In this document: positions 57,260 through 64,000 of the stretch, piece after piece
Position numbering within the stretch: position 1 is the stretch's first letter
How the letters are laid out: each line of letters opens with the position of its first letter
NCBI RefSeq assembly: GCF_014467235.1
Contig: NZ_NKHP01000001.1
Location: forward strand, 1-64,000
Direction: 5' to 3'
DNA: 64,000 nt
Source of the DNA: Xenorhabdus indica
GTDB taxonomy: Bacteria; Pseudomonadota; Gammaproteobacteria; Enterobacterales; Enterobacteriaceae
Notes under the pieces: model-generated
What the model saw: the letters and a program-made list of their open reading frames with translations, nothing else
Databases searched by the model: none
What the model was told of the DNA's origin: nothing
Program-made: the position numbers and the translations under genes

Positions 57260-57277
57260 TATCTTCCTAAGAAGATA
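57260..57277. promoter_or_regulatory. Second TATCTT-N6-AAGATA palindrome (site 2)
   Basis: TATCTTC-CTAA-GAAGATA, 31 bp after the marR stop. It shares half-sites and spacing with site 1. It lies in a 3' spacer between marR and the end of the copper receptor gene, so its role is unclear. Confidence 0.5.
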
Positions 57278-57334
57278 TTTCTTAATGCTATGTAAAAATA
57301 ACTTTAATAAAAAAGTTCATTAAGAAATGGTGAA

Positions 57335-57366
57335 GACTTTGCCCCGACATCATTCAGGGCAAAGTC
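57335..57366 (-). terminator. Terminator hairpin of the copper receptor gene
   Basis: Perfect 10-bp arms GACTTTGCCC / GGGCAAAGTC with a 12-nt loop, 15 bp past the stop on the minus strand. Confidence 0.65.
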
Positions 57367-57381
57367 TGGGAGGCTAATGTG

Positions 57382-59430
57382 TTAGAATTTCACGTTAAAT
57401 CTGGCCCAATAAGTACGACCAGGTTCATTTACTGGCGTATTGGCCGAATAACCAAAGCCGCTATTTCCTGCCAGATTGAGGTGTTCGCTGTAAGTTCTGT
57501 TAAAGATATTGTCAACACCAGCACTAATCTGAATATCTTGGGTTACTTTATAGGCAGTATTCGCAGAGAAAACGGCAAAACCAGCACTGCGGTTAAAATC
57601 TTTCCCGACAACGTTACCTTCGTTGATTGCAACCCGATTCTGACTGTTGACTAAACGCAGCAAACCACTACTTGTCCAATCACCCTGTTCCCAGGTCAAA
57701 CCCAAGCGTGCTTCCAGTGGTGGAGTTTGGGGTAATGGACGGTGATTGGAAGAATTTCGTGCCCAGGAATAAGCCAGACTTGCATCCGTTTTCCAGTTAT
57801 CATTCAGATGGTAAGCAACGCCCATTTCTCCACCCCAGATGGTAGCACCCACATTACTTGCCTTGCTGACTTTATTGTCTGTGTAGTGAAATAGAATAAA
57901 GTCATCAATCTTACCAACATAAGCTGAAATCCAGCCTTTCAGGTTCTGATCGTTATAATGTGCACCGATATCTAACTGCGTTGTTTTTTCTGTTTGCAGT
58001 TTCTTGAACGCATTACCTTTAGAACGGAACAGTTCCCAATAATCAGGGAAACGTTCGGTATAACCTACGCCGGCATAAAACATAACTGGGAGCTCTTTCA
58101 GGTTATGTTCAAATCGGACAAAACCTGCGGGTAAAGTATCTGTTCGTGCTTCCTGAGTATCTTGAGTGTATTTATCGACTAAAACACGATCCAAACGCGC
58201 ACCACCGGTAACTTTACTTTGTTCAGTTGCATCCCAGGTCAGCTCGCCGAAAACGCCATAATCACGGAATCGTGCATCCTTTTGGGATTGATTGCGGTGG
58301 GTATTGGTCTGCATATCCACACCACTCTGTAATCTGAAATCTTCCCAGAGCCATGTTCCCATCATACGTCCACCAAAAGTACGGCGATCCAGTTGATGGG
58401 CCATCTTCATATTCATACCATGACCACCGCCGTGCATAGAGTGATTACCATGTTTCATATGGCTACCATGTCCCATGCCCATTGCTGGAAGAGAAGGGCG
58501 GGATAAATTATCCATCACATGGCGGGTAGAGTTGTAATAAAAGTTGGTTTCAAACTTATCAAATACATCGCCGATATTGGACTTTTCAAAGCGTACTCCC
58601 AAACTTTCACGTTTGAATTTGGAGCCATCCATCCCACGTCCGGCATAACGTGCTTTTCCATCACCTTGCCCCGCGCTTAATTCCAGTAACGTATCTTCAT
58701 CAGGCGTCCATCCCAACGCGATATCGGTATTCCATTTATTCCAGTGGGAAGGAACACGGTATCCGTCACCATCTTTATAATCATTAGAGCGAGATTTATT
58801 GCCAATAAAACGCATATAACCATGCTGATTACCAAAGCTCAGATCTGCGTTACCATCCCAACGTCCGTTAGAACCAACAACGGTGCTGGCATTACCTTTA
58901 GCACCAGGTTCTTCAAATTGCGGGCGGGAACGTTCGAAGCGGATAGTGCCTGCGGAATTTCCCGGCCCCCAAAGAACAGTTTGAGGCCCTTTGACCAGAC
59001 TCAGTACATCATAACTTTCTGGTGAAATGTAAGAACTTGGAGCATCCATTCTTGATGGACAAGAACCCAGAATTTCACCATCGTCAATCAACATACGCAA
59101 GCGAGAACCAAACATACCGCGAAATACAGGGTCACCATTCGTTCCACCGTTACGGATCTGAGAAAATCCGGGGATAGTTTTCAGGTAATCCGAACCATCG
59201 CTGGCGGGTACAGGTTGACGAGGTGTTTTAAGTGAAGAGAAAACACTAAGTGGTGAAACAGCCGGCGCGGTTACGGTTATTACTGATTCACTCTCATGGA
59301 TGGTGTGTGAGTCTTTCGTCTCTTCAATCATCTGATCTTTCGTGACAGCTAAGCTGCTGACCGGCATAAAGAATGCAATCGCTAAAGCTGTGGCCAAAGG
59401 AGAGACGCGAAATAATTGTGTACTAGACAT
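57382..59430 (-). CDS. oprC: TonB-dependent copper receptor (OprC/NosA family)
   Basis: 682 aa outer-membrane receptor. Signal peptide to about residue 28, plug domain about 45-170, then a 22-strand barrel ending in phenylalanine (WARFNVKF). The plug has Cys124-x3-Met128 (GSCPSRMDAP), matching the CxxxM copper site of Pseudomonas OprC. An extracellular loop (about residues 320-345) is crowded with Met, His and Gly (MGMGHGSHMKHGNHSMH). It imports copper and possibly supplies cuproenzymes. A DUF2946 gene lies 105 bp upstream in the same direction, a common pairing. Confidence 0.93.
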   Translation of the reverse strand: MSSTQLFRVSPLATALAIAFFMPVSSLAVTKDQMIEETKDSHTIHESESVITVTAPAVSPLSVFSSLKTPRQPVPASDGSDYLKTIPGFSQIRNGGTNGDPVFRGMFGSRLRMLIDDGEILGSCPSRMDAPSSYISPESYDVLSLVKGPQTVLWGPGNSAGTIRFERSRPQFEEPGAKGNASTVVGSNGRWDGNADLSFGNQHGYMRFIGNKSRSNDYKDGDGYRVPSHWNKWNTDIALGWTPDEDTLLELSAGQGDGKARYAGRGMDGSKFKRESLGVRFEKSNIGDVFDKFETNFYYNSTRHVMDNLSRPSLPAMGMGHGSHMKHGNHSMHGGGHGMNMKMAHQLDRRTFGGRMMGTWLWEDFRLQSGVDMQTNTHRNQSQKDARFRDYGVFGELTWDATEQSKVTGGARLDRVLVDKYTQDTQEARTDTLPAGFVRFEHNLKELPVMFYAGVGYTERFPDYWELFRSKGNAFKKLQTEKTTQLDIGAHYNDQNLKGWISAYVGKIDDFILFHYTDNKVSKASNVGATIWGGEMGVAYHLNDNWKTDASLAYSWARNSSNHRPLPQTPPLEARLGLTWEQGDWTSSGLLRLVNSQNRVAINEGNVVGKDFNRSAGFAVFSANTAYKVTQDIQISAGVDNIFNRTYSEHLNLAGNSGFGYSANTPVNEPGRTYWARFNVKF

Positions 59431-59535
59431 GAAAAATATCCCTTAATTAATGAGTAACAAATTCAAACAGAATTTGTTTAAAACAATTCCGATTTGCCTT
59501 ACAAAAGACGACTTAAGGCAGTGAAAATAAATCAT

Positions 59536-59997
59536 TTATCTCAAGCAAGCGGATGAATTAAGGGGGGGGGCACGTGGTTGTGACTCGCCGTAGAACAACC
59601 GGATCGTCGGGCCAGAAAAACATGGTGCTGGTGGTGCACGGGAAATCGTCAATGTCAGCAGGAGAAAAGAAACGAATGTTCCCGACAACAACGGCAGATT
59701 AATCAGTAGTTGGCAATAACCACAGGCAATATCGTCCATCAATCCCATATGGATATGAGCGACGCCATGATGATTCATGGTATCAGATAAAAAAGATGCC
59801 TGATGATGATTACTGTTTTGCATATCAGGCATCGACATACCATGACATGCTTCACTTTTTATACCACGGCTGTGCTCCAGTGTTTTTGATACCACCGGAG
59901 CGATGAACAACATCATAATCGCCAATAGGGCAATTAACGCTGGTGTTCTGCGTTGTGATAGATGAAAAAGTGATAACAAACTAATAATCCAGATCAA
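59536..59997 (-). CDS. DUF2946 protein, copper-associated
   Basis: 153 aa from a TTG at 59997 (no good ribosome binding site; the true start is uncertain and may lie up to 30 codons in). A hydrophobic N-terminal segment (LIALLAIMMLFIAPVVS) is followed by a Met/His-rich exported region (CHGMSMPDM, NHHGVAHIHMG), a CGYC motif and a second hydrophobic helix. This is the DUF2946 pattern, generally found with copper receptors. Near the 3' end lies a run of nine Cs (nine Gs on the plus strand, 59562-59570), so the last ten residues could vary by slippage. Confidence 0.78.
   Translation of the reverse strand: MIWIISLLSLFHLSQRRTPALIALLAIMMLFIAPVVSKTLEHSRGIKSEACHGMSMPDMQNSNHHQASFLSDTMNHHGVAHIHMGLMDDIACGYCQLLINLPLLSGTFVSFLLLTLTISRAPPAPCFSGPTIRLFYGESQPRAPPLNSSACLR
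59562..59570. repeat. Homopolymer tract (G9) inside the DUF2946 gene
   Basis: Nine consecutive Gs on the plus strand, nine Cs in the coding strand, about 26 bp from the stop. Tracts of this length are prone to slipped-strand change. Confidence 0.8.
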
Positions 59998-60228
59998 TGC
60001 TGACGATTGGGTGCCAATCTTACTGCATTTTTATTGGTTTTGTTAAAATATTTTGGGGACTTTTGATGAGTGCTTCAGTATTAGTATATTTAGAGTTTAT
60101 AGGTTCATTTGCTGCGTGAGTAAATTCATAACTAATGATTCGATAAATGAGATTTAACCTGAATATCATTTTGTTGCAAACTTGTCATTACAACTTTTTG
60201 TTACAATTCTAATATGAGGAGTTACAAA

Positions 60229-61590
60229 ATGTCAGATAGCAATACCATTCAAACTCATTCCTTTCATACTGATTCTTTCCAAGATCTGAACCTGAAAGCA
60301 CATTGGATGCCGTTTAGTGCTAACCGTCAATTTCAACAAGATCCACGGCTGATTGTCTCTGCGGATGGGCATTGGCTAATAGATGCTAAAGGTCGTCGTA
60401 TTTATGACAGCTTATCGGGGTTATGGACTTGTGGAGCGGGTCACTCACGTTCGGAAATCCGTCAGGCTGCTTCAGAACAACTCGGTACGTTAGATTATTC
60501 TCCAGGTTTCCAATATGCTCACCCTCTGTCGTTTAGATTGGCAGATAAAATCGCTCAACAGATGCCCGGTAATTTAAACCATGTCTTTTTTACTAATTCA
60601 GGTTCAGAGACTGCTGACACAGCGTTAAAAATAGCATGTGCCTACTGGCGTATAAAAGGACAAGCGACAAAAACCAAATTGATTGGCAGAATGCGTAGCT
60701 ATCATGGGGTCAATGTCGGTGGGACAAGTCTTGGTGGTATTGGTGGAAATCGCAAGATGTTTGGCCAAATGATGGATGTTGATCATCTGCCACACACTTT
60801 GCAAAGTGATATGGCATTTACCAGAGGGATCCCATCAACAGGTGGCCCTGAGTTGGCCGATGAGTTATTGAAACTCATAGAGCTACATGATGCCAGTAAT
60901 ATTGCTGCCGTTATCGTTGAACCTGTTGCCGGCTCTGCTGGCGCAATTATCCCGCCACAAGGTTATTTACAGCGTTTGCGGGAAATATGTACCCAACATA
61001 ATATCTTGTTAATCTTTGACGAAGTTATTACTGGTTTTGGCCGTATGGGATGTTGGACAGCCGCAGATTATTTTGGTGTTACTCCGGATATCCTCAATTT
61101 CGCCAAACAAGTCACTAACGGGGCTATCCCTCTTGGCGGTGTCACTGTTTCCAGTGACATTTATGATGCTTTCATGTCACAACCACTCCCTGAACACATG
61201 ATCGAATTCAACCACGGCTATACTTATTCGGCTCATCCCGTTGCCTGTGCTGCTGGTTTGGCGACTTTAGAAATATTGGAAAAAGAAAACCTGATCCAAC
61301 AAGCCGCTGAGTTAGTCCCTCATTTTGAACAAGCACTGCATGGGCTCGAACATTGCCCAAATGTTGTTGATATTCGTAACTGTGGTTTGATTGGAGCAAT
61401 TCAAATCGCACCACGTGACGATGATGGTAATGTCCGTCCTTTTGAAGCGGGTATTGCGCTATGGAACGCGGGTTTTTATGTCCGGTTTAGTGGTGATACT
61501 CTGCAATTTGGTCCAATGTTTAATACTAAACCCGATGACCTTGACCGTTTGTTCAATGCGGTGGGCGATGTTTTACATCGGATTAAGTAA
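60229..61590 (+). CDS. Omega-amino acid--pyruvate aminotransferase (class III)
   Basis: 453 aa from the ATG at 60229, which has GAGGAG 7 nt upstream; an in-frame ATG at 60214 does not. Fold type I PLP enzyme: GSETADTALKIACAYW (PLP phosphate), IFDEVITGFGRMG (the PLP aspartate) and Schiff-base lysine about Lys293 in NFAKQVTNGAIPLGG. The N-terminal LKAHWMPFSANRQF and the length match beta-alanine--pyruvate transaminases. It moves an amino group from an omega-amino acid or amine to pyruvate. It is divergent from the copper genes and monocistronic. Confidence 0.92.
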   Translation: MSDSNTIQTHSFHTDSFQDLNLKAHWMPFSANRQFQQDPRLIVSADGHWLIDAKGRRIYDSLSGLWTCGAGHSRSEIRQAASEQLGTLDYSPGFQYAHPLSFRLADKIAQQMPGNLNHVFFTNSGSETADTALKIACAYWRIKGQATKTKLIGRMRSYHGVNVGGTSLGGIGGNRKMFGQMMDVDHLPHTLQSDMAFTRGIPSTGGPELADELLKLIELHDASNIAAVIVEPVAGSAGAIIPPQGYLQRLREICTQHNILLIFDEVITGFGRMGCWTAADYFGVTPDILNFAKQVTNGAIPLGGVTVSSDIYDAFMSQPLPEHMIEFNHGYTYSAHPVACAAGLATLEILEKENLIQQAAELVPHFEQALHGLEHCPNVVDIRNCGLIGAIQIAPRDDDGNVRPFEAGIALWNAGFYVRFSGDTLQFGPMFNTKPDDLDRLFNAVGDVLHRIK

Positions 61591-61604
61591 ACATTAAACA
61601 ATCT

Positions 61605-61626
61605 GAGCGGTATCTTACCGCTCTTT
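61605..61626 (+). terminator. Terminator of the aminotransferase gene
   Basis: Perfect 8-bp stem GAGCGGTA / TACCGCTC with a 3-nt loop and TTT tail, 15 bp past the stop. Confidence 0.82.
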
Positions 61627-61826
61627 CCTCTTATTATTCCAGCCTGTGTTGTCAGAGTCATGGCTCTGCATTTAAACGGTGTCGTCAAGGCAATGTAAAT
61701 CCTTGCACAAAGCCTGATGCAGATCGCAAACTTAAAATAAATTTTAACTATTATTATCTGTCGTGTGTTTATGTCGTTCATTGAATGTATTCTCCATTTT
61801 AAACCTAAAAATTAACTGAGGCGAAA

Positions 61827-62030
61827 ATGAAATTACGCAAGAAGATTGAAACCCTGATTGAACTAAATGAAGATTCCAAGATAGCAGCAGATAAGATATG
61901 TAAGCTTTTTGAAAAAGAAATGACTGGAAGTATGAGCGGGAATGGTTGGTTAGATGAAGACGAGTTATTAGAAATATTAGAAGAAATATTCGGTGATGAT
62001 GACGATGAGGACGAGGAGTTATTTTCATAA
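61827..62030 (+). CDS. Small, highly acidic hypothetical protein
   Basis: 67 aa with GAGG 7 nt before the ATG, so translation is credible. Residues 1-35 are mixed-charge and helical. The last 30 residues hold about 15 Asp/Glu, ending in an uninterrupted acidic run before LFS. I recognise no family. Charge and size recall DNA-mimic or inhibitor proteins, but that is only resemblance. It lies 254 bp upstream of the UvrA-like gene in the same direction, with two palindromes between. Confidence 0.6.
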   Translation: MKLRKKIETLIELNEDSKIAADKICKLFEKEMTGSMSGNGWLDEDELLEILEEIFGDDDDEDEELFS

Positions 62031-62098
62031 ACCGAAAAAATTTTCTTCTTACCTCTCCTGACATGAAGTTCACTTCCTGCTTTAAATATCGTAGAAAT

Positions 62099-62120
62099 AT
62101 AGTTTCCTACAGGAAACTAT
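62099..62120. promoter_or_regulatory. Palindrome 1 upstream of the UvrA-like gene
   Basis: Perfect inverted repeat ATAGTTTCC-TACA-GGAAACTAT. Its core TTTCC-N4-GGAAA recurs at 62177-62190, 74 bp downstream centre to centre. It looks like an operator for a dimeric repressor; no regulator gene is seen next to it in the window. Confidence 0.6.
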
Positions 62121-62175
62121 AGTTATTAATTTATTTTTATACTCCTGGTAAATTTTCTAACAAACGAAAAATATG

Positions 62176-62191
62176 ATTTCCATTTGGAAAT
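62176..62191. promoter_or_regulatory. Palindrome 2 upstream of the UvrA-like gene
   Basis: Inverted repeat ATTTCC-ATTT-GGAAAT with the same TTTCC-N4-GGAAA core as the site at 62099. It ends 93 bp before the UvrA-like start. Confidence 0.55.
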
Positions 62192-62284
62192 TACATATTG
62201 CGGTGCTATAGTCAGCCACCTGACAGAATAAATGTGTGTTTTTTCCCCGATGTTGGTGTGAGTCACGCGTGAAAGGTGAATTAA

Positions 62285-64000
62285 ATGAGAAATCATGAAC
62301 AAAACACAATTGAAATTCGTGGTGCGAAACAAAATAACCTTAAAGGAATTGATCTATATATTCCTAAAAACGTTATCACTGTATTCACAGGTGTTTCAGG
62401 TTCAGGTAAAAGCTCCCTTGTATTCGGTACAATTGCTGCGGAATCTCAAAGACAACTTAATGATACTTTCCCGCCTTATATCCGGCATCGGTTGCCATAC
62501 TATGGTCAGCCGGATGTGGATGAGATAAACAACCTCACTACTGCAATTATCATTAACCAAAAACGTATTGGTGAAAATGTACGCTCTACGGTTGGTACGG
62601 CGTCAGATATTTATACTTTGCTGCGACTTTTGTTTTCCAGAATCGGTAAACCCTTTGTCGGTTATTCCAATATTTTTTCATTCAATCATCCATCAGGTAT
62701 GTGTCCAAATTGTGAAGGATTAGGCATTGCCAGCACCATAGATGTTGAAAGATTGGTGAATGAAAATAAGTCTTTAAATGAAGGCGCAATTCAATATTCC
62801 ACATTTGCGCCGGGTACTTGGCGGTGGCGTCGGTATGTTCATTCTGGTTTGTTTGATAATGACAAGAAAATTGCTGATTACACGACAGAAGAACGCCGAC
62901 TTTTACTTTATGCAGATAACGTCGTACCGGTTGTGCCTTCCCCTGATTGGCCTAAATCTGCCCGATTTGAAGGTGTTATTACCCGATTTACGCGCAGCTA
63001 TCTGGTTAAGGATAGCAAGGAGAACACAAGTGAAGAATTTCAGGACATTGTTTCGATGAAACAGTGTCCTGTCTGCCACGGGCAGCGACTCAATAAACGT
63101 ATCCGTTCATGTTTAATTCAGAGTAAGAGTATCGGTGATTGTGTAGATATGCCGATTGTAGAGCTGAGGCAATTTATAACGACATTACGTGATCCTTCAG
63201 TCAGTACACTGCTCAATGCGTTAAAAACACGTTTAGCATCAATGTGCTCCGTTGGCCTTGGCTATTTAAATCTTAATCGCTCAACAACAACTTTATCAGG
63301 AGGAGAATCTCAGCGTTTAAAAATGGTGCGTCATTTAGGCAGTAGTCTCACCGGAATGACTTATATCATTGACGAACCCAGTACTGGTTTGCATCCGGCT
63401 GATATTACAAAACTTAATGTACTGATTCAGCAATTACGTGATAAAGGTAATACTATTTTAATGGTTGAACATGATCCCGATGTCATCAAAATTGCAGATC
63501 ATGTGGTTGATTTAGGTCCTGGCGCAGGAGACAACGGTGGAACCATTACTTATCAAGGTGATCTTAATGGCTTACGTATCTCCGGGACAGTAACCGGAAA
63601 ATATTTATCCCAGATAACTCATCTCAACCGAACCCCGAAAGAACCCGTTGGCTATCTCCCCATAAGAAATGCAATATTGCATAATCTAAAAGAAATTTCT
63701 ATTGATATACCGATGGGTGTCATGCTTGCTGTCAGTGGTGTGGCTGGCTCAGGTAAAAGTTCCCTGATTATGGGGGAGGTTGTCCCTAAATGTATAAATG
63801 CGGTTGTTATCGACCAGAAACCTCTGCATACCTCTAAGCGTTCTCATATTGCATCGTGGAGCGGGGTTTTTGATCACATTCGGGAACGCTTTGCACTGGC
63901 TAATAATGTGACCAAATCATGGTTTTCACCCAATGCCAGAGGGGCATGTCTGGAGTGTAACGGATTAGGTGTCATTGAAACTGATTTAGCTTTTATGGAT
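62285..64000 (+). CDS. UvrA-like ABC ATPase (partial)
   Basis: At least 572 aa, cut by the window edge. ATG at 62285 has AGGTG 7 nt upstream. First ATPase half: Walker A GVSGSGKSS (36-44), zinc-finger cysteine pairs CPNCEGLG (about 139) and CPVCHGQ (about 261), signature LSGGESQRLK (about 335), Walker B YIIDEPSTGLHP (about 360) and VEHD. The second half starts with GVAGSGKSS (about 484) and CLECNGLG. The spacing after the first Walker A is shorter than in housekeeping UvrA (the UvrB-binding insert seems missing). This places it with UvrA2/DrrC-like proteins linked to resistance to DNA-binding compounds. Its role here is inferred from that class. Confidence 0.9.
   Translation, partial: MRNHEQNTIEIRGAKQNNLKGIDLYIPKNVITVFTGVSGSGKSSLVFGTIAAESQRQLNDTFPPYIRHRLPYYGQPDVDEINNLTTAIIINQKRIGENVRSTVGTASDIYTLLRLLFSRIGKPFVGYSNIFSFNHPSGMCPNCEGLGIASTIDVERLVNENKSLNEGAIQYSTFAPGTWRWRRYVHSGLFDNDKKIADYTTEERRLLLYADNVVPVVPSPDWPKSARFEGVITRFTRSYLVKDSKENTSEEFQDIVSMKQCPVCHGQRLNKRIRSCLIQSKSIGDCVDMPIVELRQFITTLRDPSVSTLLNALKTRLASMCSVGLGYLNLNRSTTTLSGGESQRLKMVRHLGSSLTGMTYIIDEPSTGLHPADITKLNVLIQQLRDKGNTILMVEHDPDVIKIADHVVDLGPGAGDNGGTITYQGDLNGLRISGTVTGKYLSQITHLNRTPKEPVGYLPIRNAILHNLKEISIDIPMGVMLAVSGVAGSGKSSLIMGEVVPKCINAVVIDQKPLHTSKRSHIASWSGVFDHIRERFALANNVTKSWFSPNARGACLECNGLGVIETDLAFMD

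Noticed and set aside
1-64000. CRISPR arrays, tRNA or rRNA genes, prophage modules
   Set aside because: No regularly spaced identical repeats with unique spacers, no cloverleaf or rRNA-like sequence, and no phage structural genes seen on reading both strands.

Overview
The window looks like chromosome of an entomopathogenic enterobacterium of the Xenorhabdus/Photorhabdus group (Morganellaceae). The reasons are the moderate-to-low GC content, a large nonribosomal peptide synthetase (NRPS), a complete Salmonella-ordered anaerobic cobalamin operon, a hemophilin-like type XI secretion pair, Rpn/YhgA-type nuclease genes, and an fnr-uspE pair next to insertion debris. Xenorhabdus is slightly favoured, but the species cannot be fixed from this sequence alone.

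Layout. 1-8148 (minus): 5' part of an NRPS (C-A-T-C-A-T-C-A...) whose first A-domain code reads as proline and second as probably alanine. 8701-12307: a Tat-exported intradiol dioxygenase, an IS1-like remnant, a LysR regulator and a small trimeric autotransporter. 12401-31420: the cobalamin locus. pduX, cobD and cobA are on the minus strand, diverging from cbiABCDETFGHJKLMNQOP-cobC on the plus strand. The shared 820-bp spacer holds two perfect FNR boxes, one placed for each direction, and no recognisable B12 riboswitch. cobU, cobS and cobT are absent from the end of the operon.

31548-40300 is a plastic region. It carries an Rpn nuclease with a likely internal antitoxin start, a secreted hemophilin-like cargo with its type XI (Slam/NilB) outer-membrane translocator, an NRPS remnant fused in frame to the C-terminal part of an IS1 transposase, a lysoplasmalogenase-like/aldehyde dehydrogenase pair, and a tyrosine recombinase. 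40309-43309 is core-like: uspE, fnr (with its own FNR box) and an orphan DmsC-like membrane protein. 43617-46799 is a tyrosine decarboxylase/tyrosine permease operon, followed by an MFS exporter.

48426-53192 encodes two exported serine proteases, one trypsin-like and one subtilisin-type autotransporter, ending in similar hairpins. 53866-57228 holds small metabolic and regulatory genes: a methyltransferase, a GNAT, a PNPOx-like flavoprotein, and an FMN reductase divergent from a MarR regulator with matching palindromes. 57382-59997 is a copper TonB receptor with a DUF2946 partner. 60229-61590 is a class III aminotransferase. The window ends in a UvrA-like ABC ATPase, preceded by a very acidic small ORF and two TTTCC-N4-GGAAA palindromes.

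The recurring themes are anaerobic life (FNR, Fnr-linked cobalamin synthesis, DmsC), secreted host-interaction proteins, and natural-product genes. The most unusual observations are the paired FNR boxes of the cobalamin locus, 16-18-bp degenerate tandem repeats confined to its intercistronic gaps, the internal start in the Rpn gene, and the operator-like palindromes in front of the UvrA-like gene.
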